A DNA stretch of 37,864 bases from Eubacteriales bacterium (lineage in GTDB: Bacteria > Bacillota > Clostridia > Lachnospirales > Lachnospiraceae): contig JAUNNI010000018.1 in NCBI GenBank assembly GCA_030531555.1, forward strand, positions 1 to 37,864, given 5' to 3'. Shown here piece by piece: positions 1-8,357 of this stretch (positions are counted from its first letter, which is position 1; each line of letters starts with the position of its first letter). Under the pieces are notes generated by a model. The model saw nothing but the letters and a program-made list of their open reading frames with translations. It was not told where the DNA came from and did no database searches. The position numbers and the translations under genes are program-made.

Positions 1-1595
1 TTAGCTTTAAAGGGGCACCGATTGTTCCATCAGATTTTCATTCTGCAGGAACCGGATTTAGTGTTGCAGCCAATTACACTTATGCGGTGCAGCCTGTTTT
101 CGTATGGAATGGTCTTTTCCTTTTACTTTATGTGGTTGTTTTGTTCCGATTGCCGGTTGCCAAACATGCGGGTTGGAAGATTCGAGCGCTGATTTTGGCG
201 CTGATACTTCTCGCTTCCTCCGTTCTTGGTTATTTTGTTGTGGAACAGAAAACATTAAAGAGTGTAGGCATTAAAAATAATGTTTGGGATCAGAAAAAAG
301 GATACGCGAAAAATGGCTTTTTCTTTGGCTTTGTATTAAATATGAATTCTCTTATTCAGGAAAAGCCGGATGATTATTCCATCGAAGCGGCCAAGGATAT
401 TGCAGAGCGTTATGAAGAAAAATACGCGAACGAGGAGAAAAAAGGCCGCGGTAAGCTGCAGCCAAAGAGTGGTAAAAAACCAAATGTGATTGCGATTATG
501 AATGAGGCATTTTCGGATCTTTCTGTGGTGAATCCAATTGAGACCAATGTCGATTATATGCCATTTATTCATCGTTTGAATAATAATACTATTAAAGGAA
601 ATCTGTATATGTCCATTTTTGGCTCCGGAACCTGTAATTCTGAGTTCGAATTTTTAACAGGTAACACGGTGGGCTTCCTTCAAAATGGTATTATCGCCTA
701 TACTCAGGTTGTAAAAGATGTCCTTCCAAATATAACATACAATCTGAAGGATCAGGGCTATGCCGGAAATCTTGCTTTGCATCCATATCTGGCATCTGGC
801 TGGAATCGTGTGGAAGTTTACGAGGAAATGGGATTTGATCATTTTTACAGTGAGGCAGATTTCACCAATCCATTAATGTACCGCAAATACATTTCAGACC
901 AGTCTGATTTTGAAAAAATTGTGGAACTTTATGAAAACAGAGAAAATAAAAAAGATCCATTTTATCTATTCAATGTAACCATGCAAAATCATGGTGGTTT
1001 TGATAAACAATATAGCAACTTTACCCATGATGTCTGGACCACAGATAACCATATCAGTGAACAGGCCAATCAATACCTTTCCTTGGTAAAGAAGACAGAT
1101 GAGGCTTTTCAGTATCTGGTGAAATATTTTGAAAAAGTGGAAGAACCAACCATCATTGTAATGTTTGGTGATCATCAGCCAGCCATCGAGAGTGCATTTT
1201 ATGACAGTTTGTTTGGCAAATCTTCTGGACAATTGAAACCAGAAGAAATGATGAGAAAATACGAGACACCATTTATCATCTGGGCAAACTATGATATAAA
1301 AGAAGAAACCATTGATCAGATGAGTGCCAACTACCTTGGAGCTTATGTCATGACAGAGGCCGGTCTTGAAACCAGCAGCTATCAGAAATTCCTCATGGAG
1401 CTTTATGAGGATCTTCCGGTCATCAATGCCATGGGAGCCATTGATTCCGAAGGAAATTATTATGAGAAGGGGCTGAATTCTCCTTATAAAGATAAGGTGA
1501 AAGAGTACCAGATTCTCCAATATAATAATCTGATTGATACTAAACATACGGTGGACTCCTTCTTCTATCTTCCAGAGAAGTCCATCCAAAGATAA
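1..1595 (+). CDS. LTA synthase family protein (membrane sulfatase-fold phosphotransferase), 5' end outside window
   Basis: The reading frame is open from the first bases of the window (frame of position 3), so the start codon is upstream; the GTG at 87 is internal. Visible N-terminal residues include hydrophobic segments (FLLLYVVVLF, then ILALILLASSVLGYFVV), followed by a basic linker and an extracellular alkaline-phosphatase/sulfatase-fold domain. Seen motifs are PNVIAIMNEAFSD (metal-binding Glu), GSGTCNSEFEFLTG (the Thr sits where LtaS has its catalytic threonine), NVTMQNHGGF and MFGDHQPAIES (metal-binding Asp/His). LtaS-family enzymes transfer glycerol-phosphate from phosphatidylglycerol onto envelope glycolipid. 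The exact polymer made here is unknown, and a phosphoethanolamine-transferase-like role is a less likely alternative. A GH3 lipoprotein gene follows after 15 nt, so the two are probably co-transcribed. Confidence 0.87.
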   Translation, partial: SFKGAPIVPSDFHSAGTGFSVAANYTYAVQPVFVWNGLFLLLYVVVLFRLPVAKHAGWKIRALILALILLASSVLGYFVVEQKTLKSVGIKNNVWDQKKGYAKNGFFFGFVLNMNSLIQEKPDDYSIEAAKDIAERYEEKYANEEKKGRGKLQPKSGKKPNVIAIMNEAFSDLSVVNPIETNVDYMPFIHRLNNNTIKGNLYMSIFGSGTCNSEFEFLTGNTVGFLQNGIIAYTQVVKDVLPNITYNLKDQGYAGNLALHPYLASGWNRVEVYEEMGFDHFYSEADFTNPLMYRKYISDQSDFEKIVELYENRENKKDPFYLFNVTMQNHGGFDKQYSNFTHDVWTTDNHISEQANQYLSLVKKTDEAFQYLVKYFEKVEEPTIIVMFGDHQPAIESAFYDSLFGKSSGQLKPEEMMRKYETPFIIWANYDIKEETIDQMSANYLGAYVMTEAGLETSSYQKFLMELYEDLPVINAMGAIDSEGNYYEKGLNSPYKDKVKEYQILQYNNLIDTKHTVDSFFYLPEKSIQR

Positions 1596-1610
1596 AAGGA
1601 GATAGGATTT

Positions 1611-2825
1611 ATGAAACATTTGAAAAAGTCCTTTATCATACTTTTTGCTCTGATTCTTATTTTGGCAACCGGATGTTCCAAAAGTAAGAAGGAAGACAAT
1701 ACTGAAGAAAGAAAAAGTACAGAAGCTTCCAAAGAGAATCTTGATGAAATCACTTTAGATGGCATGGCATCCGATGTTTTGAAAACCATGTCTTTGGAAG
1801 AAAAAATCGGGCAGTTATTCATCGTGTGTACTGATTCCATGGACTTCGATGGAGTGACAGAAGTAACAGAAACCATGCGTCAGAATTTTGAACGTTATCA
1901 GCCAGGTGGGATGATCCTTTTTTCCATCAATATGAAAAATCCGGATCAAACCCGTAGCTTTATTGCGGATATGCAGTCCAGTGTGAAGATACCGATGTTT
2001 ATGGGCGTTGACGAAGAAGGCGGCAGAGTGGCTCGTATTGCCAACAACGAGAATATGGGGACGACCCAATTTCCATCTATGCGTATGATTGGAGATAGTG
2101 GAGACCTGGATATGGCAGCGGAAGTAGGATCTACCATCGGAAAAGAAATCCATGCTCTTGGATTCAATCTTGATTTCGCTCCGGTTGTTGATGTTATGAA
2201 CAATGAGACAAACATGGAAATAGGGGATCGAAGTTTTGGAAATGATCCGGAGTTGGTCTCTTCCATGGCGGTAAAAGTGTTAAAAGGTTTGCAAAGAGAG
2301 AATGTCTGCGCTACTTTGAAACATTTTCCAGGTCAGGGCAGTAGCACAGAAGATACGCACAAAGGTTATGTGAATCTGGAAGCCAGCATTGATCAGCTTC
2401 GAAAAGTGGATTTTCTTCCTTTTGAAGCAGGAATCAAAGCGGATACCGATTTCATCATGGTATCCCATGTTTCGGTAGGAAATGTCACAGGCAATGATGT
2501 GCCTGCCACATTATCCAACATTGTGGTAAAACAGATTCTTCGAAATGAGTTGAAATATGAAAATATCATTATCACAGATGCCATGAATATGAAAAGCATC
2601 ACCAAATTCTATGATCCAGACGAAGCAGCGGTAAAAGCTTTTCTGGCAGGAAATGATATGATCCTCATGCCGGATGATTTTGAACAGGCAGTTGAGGGCA
2701 TTCAGGAAGCAGTGGAAAGTGGTAAGATTGAGAAGAAGGACATCAATGATGCGGTAAAACGTATTCTCAAGATTAAAATTAAACGCGGAATTATTCCATC
2801 GGATGCGGAATTTTTTAGCAAATAG
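1611..2825 (+). CDS. nagZ: Glycoside hydrolase family 3 beta-N-acetylhexosaminidase, lipoprotein (NagZ-like)
   Basis: A 404-residue secreted lipoprotein. It opens with a basic, hydrophobic signal peptide ending in the lipobox LATGC (Cys22), followed by a Lys/Glu-rich linker. The GH3 barrel begins near residue 55. Seen motifs are GVDEEGGRVARI, KHFPGQG, the catalytic Asp-x-His dyad in EDTHKG (D248, H250) and the nucleophile in ITDAMNM (D323). This matches Bacillus-type NagZ, which removes GlcNAc from muropeptides, but the second GH3 domain of the long Bacillus form is missing. The start ATG has the upstream site AAAGGAG. Together with the upstream LTA-synthase-like gene it suggests a cell-wall maintenance unit. 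Substrate specificity is inferred from the family. Confidence 0.88.
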   Translation: MKHLKKSFIILFALILILATGCSKSKKEDNTEERKSTEASKENLDEITLDGMASDVLKTMSLEEKIGQLFIVCTDSMDFDGVTEVTETMRQNFERYQPGGMILFSINMKNPDQTRSFIADMQSSVKIPMFMGVDEEGGRVARIANNENMGTTQFPSMRMIGDSGDLDMAAEVGSTIGKEIHALGFNLDFAPVVDVMNNETNMEIGDRSFGNDPELVSSMAVKVLKGLQRENVCATLKHFPGQGSSTEDTHKGYVNLEASIDQLRKVDFLPFEAGIKADTDFIMVSHVSVGNVTGNDVPATLSNIVVKQILRNELKYENIIITDAMNMKSITKFYDPDEAAVKAFLAGNDMILMPDDFEQAVEGIQEAVESGKIEKKDINDAVKRILKIKIKRGIIPSDAEFFSK

Positions 2826-2972
2826 AATAGATTCGGGCAAAACTATCGAAGATTAATAGTGTACAAATGCCTGCAAATATGTTAAAAGATATATTGAGAT
2901 GATTTTGATTTTTAATTATTTAAGCTTTCCGGGTCCTTTTCATACGGATTTTGGAAAAAGGAGGATAGAATT

Positions 2973-4391
2973 ATGTATGATAGATATCAAAGCCCATTAT
3001 CAGAACGTTATGCCAGTAAAGAGATGCAGTACATCTTCTCCCCTGACAAAAAGTTTAAAACATGGAGAAAACTTTGGATTGCATTAGCTGAGACAGAATA
3101 CGAGCTCGGCCTTGAAAGCATCACAAAAGAACAGATTGAAGAATTAAAAGCTCACGCAGAAGAAATCAACTTTGAAGTTGCAAAAGAAAGAGAAAAAGTA
3201 GTAAGACATGATGTTATGTCCCACGTATATGCATATGGTCTTCAGTGTCCTAATGCAAAAGGAATTATTCATCTTGGCGCAACTTCCTGCTACGTTGGTG
3301 ATAATACAGATATCATTATCATGACAGAAGCTTTAAAACTCGTTCGTAAAAAATTAGTGAATGTTATCGCAGAACTTTCCAAGTTCGCTTTGAAACATAA
3401 AGATCTTCCAACTCTTGCATTTACACATTTCCAGCCTGCACAGCCAACAACTGTTGGAAAACGTGCGACTCTTTGGATCAATGAGTTAATGATCGATTTA
3501 GAAGACCTTGATTATGTTATTTCCACAATGAAATGAACAACAGGTACACAGGCCAGCTTCCTTGAACTTTTCAATGGCGACCATGAAACAATCAACCAGA
3601 TTGATAAGAAGATCGCTGAGAAGATGGGATTTGAAAGCTGTCATCCAGTTTCCGGACAGACTTACTCCCGCAAAGTGGACAGCCGTGTGATCAACGTATT
3701 AAGTGGCATCGCTCAGTCCGCTCACAAATTCTCCAATGATATCCGACTTCTTCAGCATTTAAAAGAAATCGAAGAACCATTCGAGAAAAACCAGATTGGT
3801 TCCTCTGCTATGGCATACAAACGTAATCCAATGAGAAGTGAGCGTATCGCTTCCCTTGCAAATTATGTGATGGCGGACGCAATGAACCCAGCCTTAGTAG
3901 CTTCTACCCAGTGGTTTGAAAGAACTTTAGATGATTCTGCCAACAAGAGACTTTCTGTACCAGAAGGCTTCCTTGCAATCGATGGTATCCTTGACCTTTA
4001 CTTAAACGTAGTAGATGGTCTTGTAGTATATCCAAAGGTTATCGAAAGCCGTCTTATGAAAGAACTTCCTTTCATGGCAACAGAAAATATCATGATGGAT
4101 GCCGTAAAAGCAGGTGGAGACCGTCAGGAACTTCATGAAAGAATCCGTATTCATTCCATGGCAGCAGGTAAAGTTGTAAAAGAAGAAGGAAAAGAAAATG
4201 ACCTTCTTGAACGCATTGCAGCGGACCCAGCATTCAACATGACAATGGAACAGCTCAACAAGATCATGAAACCAGAGAACTTCGTTGGAAGATCCCCAAT
4301 TCAGACAGAAGAGTACATCAGAGATTACGTACAGCCAATCCTTGATGCAAACGCTGAAGATCTTGGTATGACAGCTGAAATTAACGTATAA
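2973..4391 (+). pseudogene. purB: Adenylosuccinate lyase, interrupted by an in-frame TGA at 3534-3536
   Basis: Two same-frame halves (2973-3536 and 3537-4391) together make a near full-length adenylosuccinate lyase, which releases fumarate from SAICAR and adenylosuccinate in purine synthesis. The first half has the family N-terminus and the [13 protein letters not shown] block. The second has TTGTQASF, GQTYSRK, the signature SSAMAYKRNPMRSE and ELPFMATENI. At the join the frame reads STMK-TGA-TTGTQASF, whereas homologues such as human ADSL have about six residues (FRGVKG) between these blocks. The TGA plus a 15-nt in-frame loss explains this exactly: T from a TTy/TTC Phe codon joins GA from a GGA Gly codon. 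The start at 2973 has AAAAAGGAGG upstream. The second half could only restart internally, for example at ATG 3624. A real pseudogene or an assembly artefact are both possible. Confidence 0.85.
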
Positions 4392-4414
4392 TATCATAAT
4401 CGCGAAAGCATTCA

Positions 4415-4447
4415 AAGAAGTGTGTTATGGAATATAACGCACTTCTT
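4415..4447 (+). other. Hairpin between purB and the flippase gene
   Basis: A 14-bp stem (4415-4428 with 4434-4447) closed by a 5-nt loop, with one G-T wobble. It is not followed by a clear T tract, and the flippase ribosome-binding site begins about 10 nt later. It may be a weak terminator for purB, an mRNA stabiliser or a translational control element; the sequence alone does not decide. Confidence 0.6.
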
Positions 4448-4470
4448 GTGATGATAAAAGGGGAACAATT

Positions 4471-6141
4471 TTGGAAAAGAAAAAAGAAAAAGAAGAAAAT
4501 ATATTGGCGCAGGCCTCAATCTTAATGGTTGCAGGAATCGTGACAAGAATCATTGGTCTTTTATATCGAAGTCCTGTGACAAGTATCATCGGGGACGAAG
4601 GAAACGGATATTATAGTATCGCGGTAAATATTTATACCATGGTACTTTTGATCTCTTCCTACAGTATTCCGATGGCTGTTTCAAAGGTTGTATCCGGAAA
4701 GCTTGCGTTAAAACAATACAGAGATGCACATAAAGTATTTGTCTGTGCCCTTCTTTATGTATTGGTTGTGGGAACTCTCGGTATGGGTGTCACCTTCTTT
4801 GGAGCACCTTTTCTTGTTGGAGAGTCACAGGCCAATGCCATTCCGGTATTACGTATCCTCGCACCTGCTATTTTTATCTCTGGATTTTTAGGAGTACTTC
4901 GTGGATATTTCCAGGCACATGGCAGTATGGTGCCTACTTCTGTCTCTCAGATTTTAGAGCAGATCATCAATGCGATCATTTCCATTGGTGCAGCAGTACT
5001 TTTTATCCGTCTTTTTGCAGGAGGAAGCGAGAAAAAAGTGCCTGTATATGGAGCGATGGGCTCTGCAGCAGGTATCGTTGGTGGTGTAATCACCGGGCTC
5101 TTATTCATGCTGATTCTTTATCTGTCCAATGCAAGCTATTTTAAAAAGCGAAGAAAGAAAGACAAATCCGGTGTGGATAGTTCTTATCGATCTATTTTTG
5201 CTACCATTTTTCTCATGGTAACACCAGTTATTTTAAGTACTTTTGTATACAATATCAGCACGATCATTGACCAGACACTCTTTATTGATGTCATGGCATT
5301 TAAAAGAATGGAAAGTAGAGCGGCGGCAGCTCTTTATGGTGTTTTCTCCGGAAAATATTATGTTTTAATCAATGTGCCGGTTGCTCTCGCAAATTCCATG
5401 TCCACTGCTATGATTCCGGCAGTTTCCGGAAACTATGCGCTTAAGAATTACAAACGTTGTGGACAGAAGGTAAGAGAAGCAATTCATTTTACCATGATGA
5501 TTAGTATTCCTGCTGCCGTAGGACTTGCTGTTTTGGCATCTCCAATCATGCAGGTATTATTCCCACAAAGAGAAACCATCCATCTTGCGACATCTATTTT
5601 ACGCTTCGGTGCAATCAGTGTTGTATTCTACAGCTTATCCACTGTATCCAATGGTGTTCTTCAGGGGATTGGTAAGGTGAACATTCCGCTTCGAAATGCT
5701 GCAATTTCGCTGATCCTTCATTTGATGGTATTGGCACCGCTGTTATATTTTACAGACCTTAATCTTTATGCTCTGGTAGCAGCAACCTGCTTCTACTCAT
5801 TTTCTATGTGTCTGCTTAACAGCATAAGTGTTAGAAAATATCTTGGATATCATCAGGAGATTCGAAAAACATTCCTTATTCCTGCCATTAGTGCGGTGAT
5901 TATGGGTCTCTTCTGTGGTCTTTTCTATGAAGGACTCAATACAATCCTTATGGCAATTCTTGGTTCCGTTCTTCCAATCCGTGTTATCATCCTTTGTGCG
6001 ATGGGACCGGCCATCCTTTTTGCTGTGGTAATTTATTTTGTTGCTGAGCTGAAATTAAGAGGTGTTACCGAGAATGAATTGATCAATTTTCCGAAAGGAA
6101 GAACATTGGTCCGTGCAGCAAAAAGATTTCATTTACTGTAG
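4471..6141 (+). CDS. SpoVB/MurJ-like polysaccharide or lipid II flippase (MOP superfamily)
   Basis: A 556-residue polytopic membrane protein with about fourteen hydrophobic segments after a charged start (KKKEKEEN). N-terminal blocks typical of the SpoVB/polysaccharide-biosynthesis family are visible: ASILMVAGIVTRIIGLLYR and GDEGNGYYSIAVNIYTMVLLIS. Further on come STIIDQTLF and VSNGVLQGIGK. The family moves lipid-linked cell-wall precursors across the membrane; SpoVB itself acts in spore cortex formation. The start is TTG at 4471, chosen because AAAAGGGG lies 7 nt upstream; the next in-frame ATG (4525) would remove part of the first helix. A terminator-like hairpin follows. The true substrate is not known. 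Confidence 0.85.
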   Translation: MEKKKEKEENILAQASILMVAGIVTRIIGLLYRSPVTSIIGDEGNGYYSIAVNIYTMVLLISSYSIPMAVSKVVSGKLALKQYRDAHKVFVCALLYVLVVGTLGMGVTFFGAPFLVGESQANAIPVLRILAPAIFISGFLGVLRGYFQAHGSMVPTSVSQILEQIINAIISIGAAVLFIRLFAGGSEKKVPVYGAMGSAAGIVGGVITGLLFMLILYLSNASYFKKRRKKDKSGVDSSYRSIFATIFLMVTPVILSTFVYNISTIIDQTLFIDVMAFKRMESRAAAALYGVFSGKYYVLINVPVALANSMSTAMIPAVSGNYALKNYKRCGQKVREAIHFTMMISIPAAVGLAVLASPIMQVLFPQRETIHLATSILRFGAISVVFYSLSTVSNGVLQGIGKVNIPLRNAAISLILHLMVLAPLLYFTDLNLYALVAATCFYSFSMCLLNSISVRKYLGYHQEIRKTFLIPAISAVIMGLFCGLFYEGLNTILMAILGSVLPIRVIILCAMGPAILFAVVIYFVAELKLRGVTENELINFPKGRTLVRAAKRFHLL

Positions 6142-6159
6142 ATCTTTACTTTATTCAAA

Positions 6160-6185
6160 GGGCTGTCATGTGTTCATGACAGCCC
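6160..6185 (+). terminator. Probable intrinsic terminator after the flippase gene
   Basis: A perfect 11-bp stem (GGGCTGTCATG, 6160-6170, with 6175-6185) and the loop TGTT. The following sequence ACCTTGATATTTATTG has only a weak T tract, so termination may be partial. Confidence 0.6.
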
Positions 6186-6215
6186 ACCTTGATATTTATT
6201 GATAGGGAGGTAACT

Positions 6216-7238
6216 ATGAAAATTCTTTCTATTGCAATCCCGAGTTATAATTCTCAGGATTACATGAGAAATTGTATTGAAAGTCTTCTTCCTGGGGGAG
6301 AAGATGTGGAAATTCTGGTTGTTAATGATGGTTCAAAAGACAATACAGCAGCAATCGCCGATGAATATGAAGCCAAATATCCTGGAATCGTTCGTGCGAT
6401 TCATCAGGAAAATGGTGGACATGGAGAGGCTGTGAATGCAGGTCTTAGGAATGCAACTGGAATGTTTTATAAAGTAGTAGACAGTGACGATTGGGTGGAT
6501 CTGGATGCCTATCGTGACATTCTTGATTTTTTAAAAGAAGCCGCCAAAGAAGAGGAGCCTCTCGATGCACTGTTTTCTAACTATGTATATGAAAAACAAG
6601 GAGCAAAACATAAAAAGGTAATTGAGTACCGTGGAATTCTTCCGCAGGATCAGTATTTCAGCTGGAATGAGATTGGTACTTTTAAAGCCAGCCAGAATAT
6701 TCTCATGCACTCTGTTATTTATCGTACAGAGCTTTTACGCACATGCGATTTTATGCTTCCAAAGCATACTTTTTATGTTGATAATATTTTCGTATATTGG
6801 CCACTTCCATACCTTAAGAAAATGTATTATATGGATGTGGATTTCTATCGTTACTTTATTGGCCGAGAGGATCAGTCCGTCAATGAAAAGGTAATGATGT
6901 CACGTATTGATCAGCAGATTCGTGTAAACAAGATTATGATTGATACCTACGCAAAACATGAAGGAAGCTATTATTCTGAAAAGTTAGAGGATTATATGCT
7001 TCATTATCTGTCCACAATTCAGCTGGTAAGCTCCGTGCTTCTTATGAAGATCAATACACCAGAAGCGAATCAGAAACGTGATGAATTATGGGCATATTTA
7101 AAAGAAAAATCCCCAAGTGCCTATTCTTCTTTTAAGAAATCTTTCCTTGGAAGAAGAGCCAGTGCTCATGGTAAATTAAATTATTCCTTCACAATGGGAG
7201 GCTACAAGATTGCACAGAAATGGATTGGATTCAACTAA
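6216..7238 (+). CDS. Family 2 glycosyltransferase
   Basis: A 340-residue GT-A fold glycosyltransferase. It opens with ILSIAIPSYNSQDYMRNCIESLL, then shows VVNDGSKDNT (nucleotide-sugar binding), NGGHGEAVNAGL, and the acidic DxD-like VVDSDDWVDLDAY for the metal. No transmembrane helix is obvious, so it is probably a cytosolic or peripheral enzyme. ATG 6216 is preferred over upstream starts because AGGGAGG lies 5 nt before it. It sits behind a flippase gene, which fits assembly of a surface or wall glycan, but donor and acceptor cannot be read from the sequence. Its last 29 bases overlap the next gene. Confidence 0.85.
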   Translation: MKILSIAIPSYNSQDYMRNCIESLLPGGEDVEILVVNDGSKDNTAAIADEYEAKYPGIVRAIHQENGGHGEAVNAGLRNATGMFYKVVDSDDWVDLDAYRDILDFLKEAAKEEEPLDALFSNYVYEKQGAKHKKVIEYRGILPQDQYFSWNEIGTFKASQNILMHSVIYRTELLRTCDFMLPKHTFYVDNIFVYWPLPYLKKMYYMDVDFYRYFIGREDQSVNEKVMMSRIDQQIRVNKIMIDTYAKHEGSYYSEKLEDYMLHYLSTIQLVSSVLLMKINTPEANQKRDELWAYLKEKSPSAYSSFKKSFLGRRASAHGKLNYSFTMGGYKIAQKWIGFN

Positions 7239-7629
7239 TCAGGAGTATACAAAAAGAAAAGGATTTCGTTTTCGTAATGACATTCTTTTAATATTCACCC
7301 TCCTTCTTATAGCTGCAATCAGCCTTTTTATAATGAAGGTTCAACAGAAAGAAGGGGCGATAATTGTTGTAACCATTGATGGGCAAGAATATGGAAGATA
7401 TTCTCTGGCAGAGGAACAGGAGATTTCCATTCAGGGAGATGATTTTGTCAGCAGTCTTTCCATTTCCCATGGTAAGGCTGATATGACGGAGGCAGATTGC
7501 CCTGATCAGATTTGTGTCAAGCATAAACCAGTCTGCCATGATGGGGAGACGATTGTCTGTCTGCCACATAAAGTGGTTGTGACGGTGGAATCAGAAGAGA
7601 AAGATAACATTGATATCATTGCAAAATAA
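7210..7629 (+). CDS. NusG domain II-containing membrane protein
   Basis: A 139-residue protein with a basic N-terminus, one membrane segment (DILLIFTLLLIAAISLFIM, about residues 23-41) and an extracellular NusG-domain-II-like beta domain. The diagnostic stretch is ADCPDQICVKHKPV...ETIVCLPHKVVVTVE, with three conserved cysteines. Stand-alone NusG_II proteins are common in Clostridia, often near FMN-binding or isoprenoid genes, and their role is not established. The start is TTG 7210, inside the preceding glycosyltransferase gene; GGGAGG at 7196-7201 is correctly spaced for it. A second TTG at 7225 is a weaker choice. The overlap implies translational coupling. Confidence 0.78.
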   Translation: MHRNGLDSTNQEYTKRKGFRFRNDILLIFTLLLIAAISLFIMKVQQKEGAIIVVTIDGQEYGRYSLAEEQEISIQGDDFVSSLSISHGKADMTEADCPDQICVKHKPVCHDGETIVCLPHKVVVTVESEEKDNIDIIAK

Positions 7630-7663
7630 GCATGGATGAAGAAAGAGATGGAGGAATCATTTT

Positions 7664-8134
7664 ATGAGATGCCCATTTTGTGGAATGGATAATACAAGAG
7701 TAATTGACTCACGCCCTGCGGATGAAAATTACTCCATTCGAAGAAGAAGATCTTGTGATGGATGTGGAAGAAGATTTACTACGTATGAGAAAGTAGAGGC
7801 GATTCCGCTGACTGTCATTAAAAAAGACAGATCCAGAGAAGTCTATGATCGTAATAAAATTATGGGCGGCGTTCTTCGTGCGTGCCATAAACGTCCAATC
7901 CCTGTTGAGAGGATTGAGGAGACCGTGGATGCCATAGAAAATGATATCTTCCGTATTGAATGCAAGGAAATCGACTGCAATGATATTGGTGAGATCGTTA
8001 TGAATCATCTGAAGGATTTAGATCAGGTTGCTTATGTGAGATTTGCTTCTGTATATCGCCAGTTTAAAGATGTAAATACTTTTATGAGCGAACTGAAAAA
8101 AATGTTTGATAGCAGCGATAATCCTTCTATATAG
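7664..8134 (+). CDS. nrdR: Transcriptional repressor NrdR
   Basis: A 156-residue protein with the complete NrdR layout: an N-terminal zinc ribbon (C3, C6, C31, C34 in MRCPFCG and RSCDGCG) and then an ATP-cone domain ([20 protein letters not shown] through [15 protein letters not shown]). NrdR senses ATP/dATP and represses ribonucleotide reductase operons by binding NrdR boxes. No nrd gene is in the window, so it acts elsewhere on the chromosome. The ATG has GGAGG (7650-7654) upstream. A strong terminator follows. Confidence 0.96.
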   Translation: MRCPFCGMDNTRVIDSRPADENYSIRRRRSCDGCGRRFTTYEKVEAIPLTVIKKDRSREVYDRNKIMGGVLRACHKRPIPVERIEETVDAIENDIFRIECKEIDCNDIGEIVMNHLKDLDQVAYVRFASVYRQFKDVNTFMSELKKMFDSSDNPSI

Positions 8135-8157
8135 GGAAAGAAAAATAAGAATATATG

Positions 8158-8196
8158 CTGCCAGTGGAGAGGAAAATCCATTGGCAGTTATTTTTA
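8158..8196 (+). terminator. Intrinsic terminator after nrdR
   Basis: A 10-bp stem (CTGCCAGTGG 8158-8167 with CCATTGGCAG 8178-8187, one G-T wobble), followed directly by TTATTTTTAT. Confidence 0.85.
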
Positions 8197-8247
8197 TACA
8201 TAAAATATACTTAAATAATAGAAAATAAATAAAAAATATATTTATAC

Positions 8248-8276
8248 TTGAAAAATATGGGAATATATGTTAATAA
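8248..8276 (+). promoter_or_regulatory. Candidate sigma-A promoter for comM-dprA
   Basis: TTGAAA (8248-8253), a 17-bp spacer, then TAATAA (8271-8276). It lies just after the nrdR terminator and about 80 nt before comM. Confidence 0.55.
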
Positions 8277-8357
8277 TAAGGTGAATATATCATATTATAC
8301 AAAAGATAGCACTACAAAAGAAGAAAAATATGAGGATGTAGATATCGAGGTTTTTGA

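Noticed and set aside
966-1619. Long minus-strand ORF (217 codons) opposite the LTA-synthase-like gene
   Set aside because: It is antisense to a clearly conserved coding sequence and its translation shows no family features.
2899-3087. Alternative ORF overlapping the purB start
   Set aside because: It is a different frame across the conserved PurB N-terminus with no ribosome-binding site; the AAAAAGGAGG site serves ATG 2973.
3534-3536. TGA in purB read as selenocysteine
   Set aside because: Adenylosuccinate lyase is not a selenoprotein, no SECIS-like hairpin is evident just downstream, and five flanking residues are also missing.
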